A stretch of DNA of 42,265 bases, taken from assembly GCA_015493635.1 (NCBI GenBank), contig WGCU01000087.1:1-42265 (forward strand), read 5' to 3'. Both the position numbers and the translations under genes were made by a program. Positions 27,569 to 35,637 of the stretch are shown one piece after another (position 1 is the stretch's first letter; each line of letters begins with the position of its first letter). The DNA is from Spirochaetaceae bacterium (GTDB lineage Bacteria > Spirochaetota > Spirochaetia > B11-G9). The notes beneath the pieces were generated by a model, which ran no database searches, was not told the DNA's origin, and worked only from the letters and a program-made list of their open reading frames with translations.

Positions 27569-28981
27569 CTACACCTTCTGCATTTCAAGAAGCTGCTCGG
27601 CACCTTCAAGCAGTTCATCAATACTCTGTTTTTCTTTACTCGTTGCAGCGTATCCGAAAACCACCTCGAAATGGACATCCTTGTCATCAATACTCCATGG
27701 CGTGGATGAAATCATGCTCAGACTCTGAAAACAGAAGAATGCCGCGCCATCATAATCTATATTGGGATAAAAAACAGCAAACTGGTTCTGTTCTTTGTAA
27801 TGGAAAATATCAATCTGGTTATCAGACAGTTTCATTATTTCTTCAAAGAATTTCATTAAAAGCGCATAGGTTTTAGACTCACCATATTCCGAAAGGATCC
27901 TGTCAAACCCTGTAATTTCCATAATGACAACACTGAAAACTCCCTCTTTTTTAACCGCCTTGTCCATTTCCTTTTCAACGACAGCCATAAACTGTGAAGG
28001 AGAAGGAAGTCCCGTAAATGAATTAACCTCAGCATGTTTAATCATCAATTCATATTCAACCGCCCGTTCAATGGCCGGCCCCGCAAGATCAACAAGAATG
28101 GACAGAATTTTCTCAGTATACAGGTTAAACTTTGTAAACGGCATACTTTCGATATTGAGGACTCCCCAAGTAGTATTGGAGATGTTAATCGGATACGTAA
28201 GAATATTACGCTCCGTATTCATCTTTGAAAAAACTTCATAGCCAAGAAGCATCCGGACTGAAAACATCTTGTTATTTCGAAAAACCCATCCGCTTACTGA
28301 TGAATCAGCACTTTCCACCGTGTACAAAATATCATCGGTACCCCAGCCTATGTTTGCTATCATGACAAGGCTGTTGCTCTCTTTCTGATATTCCCATATT
28401 GAAGCTTTCTCAGCCTGAATAAACTTCTGTACGGTACTTAAAAAGATATTGAGGCTCTTTGTCAAGTTCTGAGAATGAAGTGCTCCTATCTGGCTGTACA
28501 ATGAGGTTATGGAATCATTCTGAAGAAGAACCCGCTCTTCAAACTCACGGTTTACCGCCTCTACCCCTTTCAGCTCTTTTTGAAGTTTTATTTTTTCCCG
28601 TGCTGTTCTCCGTATAAACTTTCTCTGACTGTTTATAACAGCGGTAAACGACTTCTGAATCATTCCAAAGATATAGACTGCAGCTATTACGAAAGACAGA
28701 TATATATAGTGTTCTCTAAAAATATGTTTCCAGAATAAGAACATTGTCCCGGATATTTTCAGGGGGAGAAGCATAAAGACAAGTGAAATACCCAAACTTG
28801 CATACCCGTATCCCCTTCCATAATAAGCTGAAATTAAAACCGCTGAGAAAAAATAGGGGTTAACCGCAAGATGCCAGAATCCATAATCGTTCGGATAATG
28901 GAGATTAACAAGCCATATTACGAGGGTAATAAAAAACAGCTCTGCGGGAATAATTATCTTTCTCTCTCTCTCACTAATCAT
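27569..28981 (-). CDS. pelD: PelD-like membrane receptor with GAF and degenerate GGDEF domains
   Basis: A 470-aa inner-membrane regulator of Pel synthesis. It has about four N-terminal TM helices (about 10-112), a short coiled coil (about 130-165), a GAF domain (about 170-310) and a degenerate GGDEF domain (about 315-465). In the catalytic position EQNQF (397-401) replaces GGDEF, so it is not a cyclase. In known PelD the RxxD inhibitory site binds c-di-GMP; here the aligned residues read NQID (388-391), with Asp kept and Arg lost. Start 28981 overlaps the HDOD stop (ATGA); an ATG at 29002 is possible. The domain order and neighbours make the PelD call firm, while c-di-GMP binding is uncertain. 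Confidence 0.85.
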   Translation of the reverse strand: MISERERKIIIPAELFFITLVIWLVNLHYPNDYGFWHLAVNPYFFSAVLISAYYGRGYGYASLGISLVFMLLPLKISGTMFLFWKHIFREHYIYLSFVIAAVYIFGMIQKSFTAVINSQRKFIRRTAREKIKLQKELKGVEAVNREFEERVLLQNDSITSLYSQIGALHSQNLTKSLNIFLSTVQKFIQAEKASIWEYQKESNSLVMIANIGWGTDDILYTVESADSSVSGWVFRNNKMFSVRMLLGYEVFSKMNTERNILTYPINISNTTWGVLNIESMPFTKFNLYTEKILSILVDLAGPAIERAVEYELMIKHAEVNSFTGLPSPSQFMAVVEKEMDKAVKKEGVFSVVIMEITGFDRILSEYGESKTYALLMKFFEEIMKLSDNQIDIFHYKEQNQFAVFYPNIDYDGAAFFCFQSLSMISSTPWSIDDKDVHFEVVFGYAATSKEKQSIDELLEGAEQLLEMQKV

Positions 28982-29826
28982 ACAAGAAATATTTCCTGAC
29001 ATTCCGCAAAAAGAGGATCTTTCTCTATAAAGGGTAAAAATTCATGTTGGAAATAGAGAATATCCTCAGCATCCATATGAAGAAAACTGACAAGTTCCAG
29101 AAATAAATCATCATCTACATACCGGCCCTGCCCGAATCCTATTTTCTCTGTCAATAAATCAGCAAGCGTAACCGTATAAATAATGTTTTTATAGATGGAC
29201 TGAACATTCCGGTTACCATGTTCTTCAGCTACAGCAACGTACATGTCAGGGAAATTCCACTTGCGGAGTATAAATCCTCCCAATTTACGATGATCGGTAT
29301 TAAAGAGTGACTGTTCAACCTTTTCAACAGAAGAAACAGCCTGCTCATTGGTCAGTAAATCACGGTATCTGTCCGGATATCTCTGAAAAAGCGCTACCTG
29401 CCCAATATCATGGAGAAGGCCTGCTATAAATACAGACTCTTCATCCTTACGGTCTTTATTTCTTATAAGGATCTGCTTGGCAATAAATGCTGTAGCAAGT
29501 GAGTGCCTCCAGAAGCTGTTTAATACCTCCCTGTTTTTCAGTTCCCGGGAAAATCTAGAAGCAGTAAGAAGGATAACGAGACTTTTGATTGTCTTAAACC
29601 CCAGTAGTCCAATAGCCATCTGCAGATTAACAATTTCACTCTGACGGGCATAGAGAGCGGAATTGGCAATTTTAAGAATTTTCGCCGTGAGCATAGGATC
29701 AACACTGACAATTCCCTCAAGTTGCTTGAAAGAGATGTCTATATTGTCTTCAGCAATAGACATTATTTTCGAAGCAACAGCCGGTATAATAGGAAAATCA
29801 TTGAGGTATTTTTCAAATTCATGCAT
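28978..29826 (-). CDS. HDOD-domain regulator, first gene of the pel operon
   Basis: A 282-aa cytosolic protein made mainly of an HDOD domain, the catalytically dead HD-GYP relative used in signalling. Features include FPIIPAVASKIM near residues 10-25, VSVDPMLTAKILKIANSA near 40-57, and GLLHDIGQVALF near 140-152. HDOD proteins act in chemosensory and c-di-GMP-linked control without hydrolysing nucleotides. The start at 29826 is chosen because AGGTGG lies 5 bases upstream. Its stop overlaps pelD, so it is made with the Pel machinery and is a candidate input or partner for the altered PelD. The target is unknown. Confidence 0.87.
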   Translation of the reverse strand: MHEFEKYLNDFPIIPAVASKIMSIAEDNIDISFKQLEGIVSVDPMLTAKILKIANSALYARQSEIVNLQMAIGLLGFKTIKSLVILLTASRFSRELKNREVLNSFWRHSLATAFIAKQILIRNKDRKDEESVFIAGLLHDIGQVALFQRYPDRYRDLLTNEQAVSSVEKVEQSLFNTDHRKLGGFILRKWNFPDMYVAVAEEHGNRNVQSIYKNIIYTVTLADLLTEKIGFGQGRYVDDDLFLELVSFLHMDAEDILYFQHEFLPFIEKDPLFAECQEIFLV

Positions 29827-29909
29827 AATAACCACCTGGGAAGAGTTCTCCTTTTTAGAATCGGCATATTACACAATAACCTTACTATCTCCATAAGTAA
29901 AAAAAGCAC

Positions 29910-29945
29910 AAAAAAAGCTGCCCTTTTCAAGGACAGCCTTTTTTT
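29910..29945. terminator. bidirectional rho-independent terminator
   Basis: GCTGCCCTT and AAGGACAGC (29917-29937) form a stem with one G.U-type mismatch, flanked by seven A residues on the left and seven T residues on the right. On the minus strand it ends the RRM gene and separates it from the pel operon start. Confidence 0.88.
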
Positions 29946-29961
29946 GCTACGTACTCGTAAA

Positions 29962-30234
29962 CTAGAAGTTTCTATTGTTTCTTCTTGGTTTTTCGATTGC
30001 TTCATTAACACGAAGCCGTCTTCCGCCGAGTTCAGTCTGATCCAGTGCTGAAATTGCTGCAGTTGCTGCATCTTCATCCACCATTTCTACAAACCCAAAA
30101 CCCTTGGACTGTCCTGTATACCGGTCTTCAATTACCGCTACGGACTCTACTTCGCCATACTGTGCGAACAGATCTCTAATTTCGTCTTCTGTTGTTGCGT
30201 AGTTCATGTTACCTACGTAAATCTTTTTTGCCAT
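29962..30234 (-). CDS. single-RRM RNA-binding protein
   Basis: A 90-aa protein consisting of one RNA recognition motif. RNP2 is KIYVGNMNY (residues 3-11) and RNP1 is KGFGFVEM (about 43-50). The C-terminus is basic (IEKPRRNNRNF). Small RRM proteins of this size occur in cyanobacteria, spirochaetes and some proteobacteria, often cold-regulated, and bind mRNA. AGAGGAAGAGAC precedes the ATG. The gene is monocistronic with its own strong promoter, long leader and terminator, which fits regulation at the RNA level. Confidence 0.93.
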   Translation of the reverse strand: MAKKIYVGNMNYATTEDEIRDLFAQYGEVESVAVIEDRYTGQSKGFGFVEMVDEDAATAAISALDQTELGGRRLRVNEAIEKPRRNNRNF

Positions 30235-30449
30235 TGTCTCTTCCTCTCTTTTTAAGAAGTAAACTGATATTCTGAGTGCTGCTTATCAACGATAAGCCCC
30301 ATAGAGCTCATCACGTACAGAATTCAAAATTTCTACAGAATAAATCTTAGAGAGGCAGATAATCAGAAAAATTCGAGAAGCTGTGATAATGAACACTCCA
30401 TTCGAGATATATAAGAAACCTTACATACCTTTTAATTACACTCACAGAA
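30235..30449 (-). promoter_or_regulatory. 5' leader of the RRM gene with a stable hairpin
   Basis: The 318-bp gap between the RRM and DoxX genes holds no credible ORF. From the promoter at 30450-30479 a leader of about 210 nt runs to the RRM start. It contains a perfect 7-bp hairpin (GCTTATC / GATAAGC, 30281-30297) about 50 nt before the ATG. This could be an RNA thermosensor-like or autoregulatory leader as in cold-shock genes, but that is only inferred from its length and structure. Confidence 0.5.
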
Positions 30450-30479
30450 TGTATAACACATTTTTAGTAATTAAGTCAA
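30450..30479 (-). promoter_or_regulatory. strong sigma70-type promoter of the RRM gene
   Basis: On the minus strand TTGACT (30474-30479) is followed after 17 bp by TTATAC (30451-30456), or after 18 bp by TATACA (30450-30455). Confidence 0.75.
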
Positions 30480-30552
30480 TCTTATTATCTGCTCCTGGGC
30501 GAATCTTGGATAAAAAATAATGAAAAGATCAAAATTCACTGTTTCAGCATCA

Positions 30553-30963
30553 TTAACTGTACTTTCTTTGAATAATCCAAACAGACATAAGAACAACACA
30601 GTCTAGAGACAGACTCTGCAGCCAGGTAAGAAGATCGGGTTCAGTAAAATTATTAACAAAAAAGGAATATGCAATCCTGACCGCCCAGAATATAAATACA
30701 GCAAGGCTGGCAATCATGAGCGTACTGTTTTTCATCGGCACAAAGAGTCCCCCGAGAATGATTACGCCTGATATAAGTTCAAGAACTGCAATGGTTATGC
30801 TGATATAGTTAACTTTCCCTCCAAAAGTCTTGGCCAAAGCCCGTCCCAGTCCGCTTATATCCGAGTTATAATGCATAATTCCCTGCAGACCGAGAAGAAG
30901 AAAAAATATTCCTACCGCAATCTGCAGTAAAAAGTATGATCCCTGATATTTTTTTGCACTCAT
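30553..30963 (-). CDS. DoxX-like four-TM membrane protein
   Basis: A 136-aa integral membrane protein with four predicted helices (about 12-30, 52-75, 80-100, 112-130). The pattern GxxFLLLGLQGIMHY... and ELISGVIILGGLFVP is typical of the DoxX/DoxD-like superfamily. Members have been linked to redox or thiosulfate metabolism, but the role here is unknown. AAAGGGGAG lies just upstream of the ATG. It has a promoter of its own at 30998-31026 and is divergent from the lipoprotein gene. Confidence 0.78.
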   Translation of the reverse strand: MSAKKYQGSYFLLQIAVGIFFLLLGLQGIMHYNSDISGLGRALAKTFGGKVNYISITIAVLELISGVIILGGLFVPMKNSTLMIASLAVFIFWAVRIAYSFFVNNFTEPDLLTWLQSLSLDCVVLMSVWIIQRKYS

Positions 30964-30997
30964 ACACTCCCCTTTTTATACATGTTTTATTCTTTTT

Positions 30998-31026
30998 ATC
31001 ATACCAAGCTCCTCAATAAAATACAA
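30998..31026 (-). promoter_or_regulatory. sigma70-like promoter of the DoxX-like gene
   Basis: On the minus strand TTGTAT (31021-31026), a 17-bp spacer and TATGAT (30998-31003), ending about 35 bp before the ATG. Confidence 0.6.
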
Positions 31027-31108
31027 TGACACGTTTTTTACAATTTTACCGGCATATTGTTGTATTTCTTCATATTCTGGGTAATAGTATGGTAAAAGAG
31101 AGGTTAAA

Positions 31109-31897
31109 ATGAAAAAATTATTGTTTGCACTCATTATTCCGGTACTTCTTATAAGCTGTATTTCAAGCGGTGAAGATATAACGGTAAAAAAAGACGGAAG
31201 CGGACAGCTTATAGAAACGTTCAAAATTAAAAAAGATTTTGTCGGGTTTTTAAACCTTTCAGATCAGCCATCAGATCCGAATCTTATTGATATGGATTCT
31301 CTTACAAAAGCTGCCTCTGCACTAGGTGAAGGAGTAACCCTGAAAAAGGTAGAACCAATGCCCGCAGATTCTCCGTACGCGGGGTACAAGGCATACTACA
31401 CCTTTACAGATATTTCAAAGGTTCGGGCAAACGCATCTCCGGCAACTTCCCCTGCAGCAGACAGTGGAGAAGACAGCAACAGAATACATTTTGCCTTTAC
31501 TCCGGGTAATACGCCGACCCTTACCATCTTTATGCCTGATGATAAAAAGAACAAGCCGGAAGAACCCGCAAAAGCTTCTAAAGATACCGTTTCTAAAGAT
31601 ACAGGGGATACAGAAGATCCGAAGATGAAAGAACAGTTAAAGCAGATCTACAAAGACATGCATTACTGGATAAAAATTACCGTTGATGGACAGATATTAA
31701 ACACAAACGCACGTCATGCAGAACAATCAACGATAACACTCCTTGATATGAGTTTTGATAAAATTGTTGACAACGATGAGCTTTTTACGAAAGTTACTGC
31801 TGATAATACAAAAGACATGAAAGATTTCATGAATGAACTTACCGATGCAGGAGTATTAATTGAAGATCAGAATAAGGTTAATGTAACTTTCAAGTAA
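31109..31897 (+). CDS. lipoprotein of unknown function
   Basis: A 262-aa exported lipoprotein. The signal peptide MKKLLFALIIPVLL is followed by a lipobox LISC, so Cys17 or a neighbouring position would be lipidated and the protein anchored in a membrane. The mature part begins SSGEDITVKKDGSGQLIETFKI and has a mixed alpha/beta look, with a charged, Lys/Asp/Pro-rich linker in the middle (about 150-172). I do not recognise a family. AGAGAGGTT lies upstream of the ATG. It is divergent from the DoxX-like gene and convergent with the next gene, stopping 2 bp before it. Confidence 0.75.
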   Translation: MKKLLFALIIPVLLISCISSGEDITVKKDGSGQLIETFKIKKDFVGFLNLSDQPSDPNLIDMDSLTKAASALGEGVTLKKVEPMPADSPYAGYKAYYTFTDISKVRANASPATSPAADSGEDSNRIHFAFTPGNTPTLTIFMPDDKKNKPEEPAKASKDTVSKDTGDTEDPKMKEQLKQIYKDMHYWIKITVDGQILNTNARHAEQSTITLLDMSFDKIVDNDELFTKVTADNTKDMKDFMNELTDAGVLIEDQNKVNVTFK

Positions 31898-31899
31898 AC

Positions 31900-32568
31900 C
31901 TACTCAACCGTTTTCACTATCCAGTTATAAATATCCCCGAAAATAAGGGAAACAACACCGTACAGGGGGACCATAAAAAAGTATGCTTTCCCCTCGCCGG
32001 GGATAACAGCAATATGCTTTACGGTCCGGGGATCTTGTACTCCTGCAATGAGTTCTTTAAAGGCTTTTTCCAGTGCTTCGTCCTTCGTATAGAGGATAAA
32101 ATCTTTATCCCCCCATTTAAGAGGCTCGCTGTTAAAATGCTCCCGTTCAATAATTGTTCCCTGCCCGGTTTTTCCAAACTTTTCCTCAATAAGATGTCCC
32201 TCTGCAAAGGAAGGTTTTGTCTTTTTCCCAAAGAGGAGCGTCGTATACAGCTTGTCTGTATGTTTTGTTACGAGACTGAAAGGAAGGTAGAGCCATGACT
32301 GCCGCGCCAGAAGAGTCAGAGTTAGATCAACCCTGCGGATAACTTTGTTTTTATGGGGAATAATATTCGCATGATAACCGGTAAGACCTCCAATATTGGT
32401 AAAGGTCTGATCCTTCGGCCGTAAAAACTCAACAATTGCATTAAAGGTGGAAAGATATATCCTGGTATTCCTCCTCTTTCCCCACACGTATCCGAGGGAT
32501 AAAAGTATGGTAACCGCCAGGAAAAGATAAAAAACCGGCTGTGCTGTAACCTGCATATTCTGGAACAT
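31900..32568 (-). CDS. membrane protein linked to the ArsA-like ATPase gene
   Basis: A 222-aa protein with a TM helix near residues 10-30 and another near 195-215. The basic segment after the first (KRRNTR) suggests that the middle domain is cytosolic. The middle part contains IGGLTGYHANIIPHKNKVIRRVDLTLTLL and KFGKTGQGTIIEREHF. I do not recognise the family. It starts 14 bp after the ATPase stop with GGAG upstream, so it belongs to that operon and may be the membrane partner or client of the ATPase. Confidence 0.7.
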   Translation of the reverse strand: MFQNMQVTAQPVFYLFLAVTILLSLGYVWGKRRNTRIYLSTFNAIVEFLRPKDQTFTNIGGLTGYHANIIPHKNKVIRRVDLTLTLLARQSWLYLPFSLVTKHTDKLYTTLLFGKKTKPSFAEGHLIEEKFGKTGQGTIIEREHFNSEPLKWGDKDFILYTKDEALEKAFKELIAGVQDPRTVKHIAVIPGEGKAYFFMVPLYGVVSLIFGDIYNWIVKTVE

Positions 32569-32582
32569 CGTTGAGTCTCCTC

Positions 32583-33503
32583 TTAAAGAAATGGAAGCGT
32601 TATATCACAGGGAAGCTTGTACCCTTCCTGCATGGAATCGGCCCGGTAGGGAACACGCTGTATTGTAAGGGATGAATGATCCTTTTTCAACGTTTCCTCA
32701 ACCATTTCCGCAATTTCTCCGCTCTTTTCTGTCATTTTATTGTTAAACGCTCCCTGAACAGGCAATCCAAGGTCACTGAGGCCGGTAAGAAGCCGTTGAG
32801 ATTCTTTCAATGAAAGATAGTCCGGATTAAAGACAACAGATACCGCATTATTTTTACCCTGAAGAAGTGACAGTACCAGGGAATAACGTTCTTGAAGTTC
32901 ATACAGTTTCTTAATCACATTATCATCTTTCTCATCATAAACAAGAGGGACTCCCTTTGCTTCATACTTTCCCCGGATATTATGGATAGTATAACGCTTT
33001 TTGAGAATTTCCTGTCTTATTTTTATAAGCCGTTCCAGCCACGAAAGTGTTATTCCCGGCAGAGCAAAGATATGAAGCGTCAACCCTGTCGGCGGAGTAT
33101 CAAATACAATATAATCAAAGTTTTCCCGTTCTGATGTTAAAATCTTTTCAAGAGCAGTAAGCGCGGCATATTCCTCTATACCCGGTGAGTATTTAAGAAT
33201 ACTGAAATACTTATCCATATTAAAGGATTGAAGATATCCATAGATTTCTCTCATCAAATTCATGTTTGCTTTTACGTATTCATCAGCAGCTTTTTCCAGG
33301 TTAATCTCCTGGAGATAGAGATGCTCTGAAAATTTTTTCTTTTTAAAACTCAGCTTTTTGCCGTATATATCTCCAAGATTATGCGCCGGATCGATCGAGA
33401 CGGCAAGAACCCGGAACCCTTTTTCAGCAAGCTGCCAGGCCAAGGTTGCGGACAGGGTCGACTTCCCCACCCCGCCTTTGCCGGTAAAAAAAACCGTTTT
33501 CAT
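32583..33503 (-). CDS. ArsA/Get3-family ATPase
   Basis: A single-domain, 306-aa SIMIBI-class ATPase. The deviant Walker A GKGGVGKST (residues 8-16) contains the signature Lys. Further conserved motifs are SIDPAHNLGD (about 42-51, switch I) and DTPPTGLTLHIFALPG (about 136-151), the ArsA/Get3 switch II. No Cys triad for arsenite binding is visible and no arsenic genes are near, so an arsenic role is unlikely. Guiding of tail-anchored or other membrane proteins is the known alternative. The ATG at 33503 has AGGGGAAAT upstream; an in-frame start at 33518 is rejected. It sits between a 93-aa protein gene and a membrane protein gene. Confidence 0.87.
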   Translation of the reverse strand: MKTVFFTGKGGVGKSTLSATLAWQLAEKGFRVLAVSIDPAHNLGDIYGKKLSFKKKKFSEHLYLQEINLEKAADEYVKANMNLMREIYGYLQSFNMDKYFSILKYSPGIEEYAALTALEKILTSERENFDYIVFDTPPTGLTLHIFALPGITLSWLERLIKIRQEILKKRYTIHNIRGKYEAKGVPLVYDEKDDNVIKKLYELQERYSLVLSLLQGKNNAVSVVFNPDYLSLKESQRLLTGLSDLGLPVQGAFNNKMTEKSGEIAEMVEETLKKDHSSLTIQRVPYRADSMQEGYKLPCDITLPFL

Positions 33504-33510
33504 ATTTCCC

Positions 33511-33792
33511 CTAATCAATACTCAGTATTCCTGTCATTTCCGCGAGGGTATCAAAAGAGTTCTCCGCCCGCTCGTTAAAAATTTTTAATTCAGATGTTAA
33601 CAGAGGAAACAGTTCCGCCGCTATAAAAGCCGGCGGAGCTGGTATACCCGAAAAGGAACCCATCAGGAGAATGGTAAATATATTTTCCAGTTCTTTCTCT
33701 TCCCAGAGAGTAATACTGGCAGCTTTCTCCCGATGGACATAATCCATACCGGAAATGAAGTCTTTTATTGTTTTAAATATCTGCAAGCTCAC
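33511..33792 (-). CDS. small helical protein upstream of the ArsA-like ATPase
   Basis: A 93-aa soluble, mostly helical protein (MSLQIFKTIKDFISGMD...) with a Gly/Pro-rich turn GSFSGIPAPPA near residue 50. No family is recognised. The GTG start has GGAG at a spacing of 7, and the stop codon lies in the ribosome-binding region of the ATPase gene, implying coupled translation. The gene is 29 bp downstream of cstA, so all four may be one transcript. A role as a small partner of the ATPase is inferred from position only. Confidence 0.65.
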   Translation of the reverse strand: MSLQIFKTIKDFISGMDYVHREKAASITLWEEKELENIFTILLMGSFSGIPAPPAFIAAELFPLLTSELKIFNERAENSFDTLAEMTGILSID

Positions 33793-33821
33793 ACCTCATC
33801 TCCGGTTTATACAAATTCTAT

Positions 33822-35531
33822 CTATGCCAGGGCATCATCTTTATGCTTAATAAAGTCAATAATAAATACAAAGCTCATGATAAGCATAACAATCTCAATA
33901 ATGAGTACGGTAATCCCCGTAACAGGATTTGCTTTAATTGTTCCCGGAAGAACAACCGCGGTAAACCATATAATTGCAGCAGTAACCGTTATCCACAGAA
34001 GATACGCGGGAATTAACGCAAACCGGCTCTTTGAGCCCTGTCTCTTTGCAATCCAGGAAGCACCGGTAAGGAGCGCGATTGATGCAATAAGCTGATTTGC
34101 TGTTCCGAAAGAAGGCCATAGAATGGTAAAATTACCGCTCCATGCAAGGTAGATACCTATAAAGGCAGGTACTATGGAGGCGATCCATCTATTGGTAAAA
34201 AAGTTATAAGCACTTTCATGTTTCTCTTTCATGGGAAGCATAATCTCAGCAAAGGTATAACGTCCGAGACGGTTCGTTGTATCGAGCGTTGTCATGGCAA
34301 AAGAGGCAACCCACATTCCAGCAATTATCTGTACAATTTTGGTTGGAATAAAATTCAGCCAGGTAGCGGCTACCATCTGAGCGTACGAAGCGGTAAACAT
34401 TGCTGCTTTCGGCAGGCTCTTCATCATGGAACCGGTATAGTTTGTAGCCCAGTTTGCTGTGGTGATATTCATACCCTTGCTAACCATCAGCTGAAGACCG
34501 AATCCTGCAACAGAAACAATAACGAGGGTAGAAAGAAATCCTTCAGTCAGCATGGCGCCGTATCCTATGGTTAAACCATCACTCTCTTTTTCAAGCTGTT
34601 TTGATGTTGTTCCGGAAGCAACGAGGGAATGGAATCCCGAAAGTGAACCACAGGCGATAATAAGAACAATCGCAGGGAAGTACGGAGTTGGCTTTCCTCC
34701 TGACAAAATTGGTGAGAAAGATGTAAAAGCAGGTGCTGAAAACCCGTGAAAGCTGAAAATAGCCGCAAGAGCACCGATAAAGAGACCAAAATAGAGCAGC
34801 CATGAGTTAAGATAATCCCGGGGCTGAAGCAGTACGTTAACCGGTATTGCTGAAGCAATAATAATGTAGAAGAACATTATTATGTACCAGGCATTCTTTG
34901 AAAGTTTGATAGGAAGGACAGAACCGCCCCAAATTGCAAGGGCAAGCATGAGAATTCCTATTATCGTTGCCAGGGTAAAGTTCATCTTTACTCTGTAAAT
35001 GAGGACACCGAGTATGAGAGCCGCTATAATTTTCATTAAGTAAGCGGATGGGATTTCAGGTGTTCTTACAAACATTCCGCCAAGAACAGCACCAAAAGCC
35101 GCAATAACAAGAATCAGGAGAAAGAAAACCAGCCAGTAGAAAAGAGTTCCCGTTCTTTTTGTTATAAGATCGGATGCTACAAACTGAACCGACTTTCCAT
35201 CGTACCTGACAGAAGCCATAAGAGCCAGATAATCATGTACCGCACCGATAAATATATTCCCGAACCATACCCACAAAAGCGCAGGAACCCAGCCCCATGC
35301 CATGGCAAGAACAGGACCTATGATAGGTGCAGCTCCAGCAATAGATGCAAAATGATGCCCAAAGAGAACCGGAGCTTTTGCCGGAACATAATCAACACCG
35401 TCATACATCCGTGCAGAAGGTGTCTGGTTATTGTTATCTGCTTTGACAACATTCTGTTCAAGTCTTTTACCATATGTTTTGAACAGAACGATGTAGACAA
35501 CAATTCCCAAAACTACAATAATAGTCGTCAT
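33822..35531 (-). CDS. cstA: CstA-family peptide/pyruvate transporter
   Basis: A 569-aa inner-membrane transporter of the carbon starvation protein family (CstA, BtsT). The family has been shown to import pyruvate and possibly peptides. It has about 15 hydrophobic segments. The N-terminal region holds the conserved GHHFASIAGAAPIIGPVLA near residues 58-76 and GNIFIGAVHDY near 91-101. The sequence HSLVASGTTSKQL near 300 is also characteristic. It is shorter than E. coli CstA. GGAGGT precedes the ATG. A two-component system lies directly upstream, and a phased repeat in front of the gene suggests activation by that regulator. Confidence 0.92.
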   Translation of the reverse strand: MTTIIVVLGIVVYIVLFKTYGKRLEQNVVKADNNNQTPSARMYDGVDYVPAKAPVLFGHHFASIAGAAPIIGPVLAMAWGWVPALLWVWFGNIFIGAVHDYLALMASVRYDGKSVQFVASDLITKRTGTLFYWLVFFLLILVIAAFGAVLGGMFVRTPEIPSAYLMKIIAALILGVLIYRVKMNFTLATIIGILMLALAIWGGSVLPIKLSKNAWYIIMFFYIIIASAIPVNVLLQPRDYLNSWLLYFGLFIGALAAIFSFHGFSAPAFTSFSPILSGGKPTPYFPAIVLIIACGSLSGFHSLVASGTTSKQLEKESDGLTIGYGAMLTEGFLSTLVIVSVAGFGLQLMVSKGMNITTANWATNYTGSMMKSLPKAAMFTASYAQMVAATWLNFIPTKIVQIIAGMWVASFAMTTLDTTNRLGRYTFAEIMLPMKEKHESAYNFFTNRWIASIVPAFIGIYLAWSGNFTILWPSFGTANQLIASIALLTGASWIAKRQGSKSRFALIPAYLLWITVTAAIIWFTAVVLPGTIKANPVTGITVLIIEIVMLIMSFVFIIDFIKHKDDALA

Positions 35532-35560
35532 ACAACTACCTCCAAAGTGAAATTTGGGTT

Positions 35561-35566
35561 AGTATA
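35561..35566 (-). promoter_or_regulatory. -10 box of the cstA promoter
   Basis: TATACT on the minus strand, with no good -35 box at 16-18 bp, as expected for an activator-dependent promoter. The regulator repeat at 35600-35630 lies 33 bp upstream. Confidence 0.5.
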
Positions 35567-35599
35567 GCGGCATTTTTTGCGTAAAGAGAAATAAAAAGT

Positions 35600-35630
35600 A
35601 TGAATTGACCAAATTCGGGGATGAACAGCA
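35600..35630 (-). promoter_or_regulatory. likely LytTR regulator binding site upstream of cstA
   Basis: On the minus strand two 10-mers, TGCTGTTCAT (35621-35630) and GTCAATTCAT (35600-35609), lie 21 bp apart start to start, two helical turns. Both share C..TTCAT. LytTR regulators bind such phased direct repeats; the E. coli YpdB site is recalled as GGCATTTCAT repeated after an 11-bp spacer, the same phasing and similar sequence. The repeat sits between the regulator stop codon and the cstA -10 box. Confidence 0.65.
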
Positions 35631-35637
35631 TATTCTC

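Noticed and set aside
32583-33503. Arsenite efflux ATPase ArsA as a resistance gene
   Set aside because: There is no ArsB/Acr3, ArsR or ArsD nearby and the arsenite-binding cysteines are absent; only the ATPase fold is shared.
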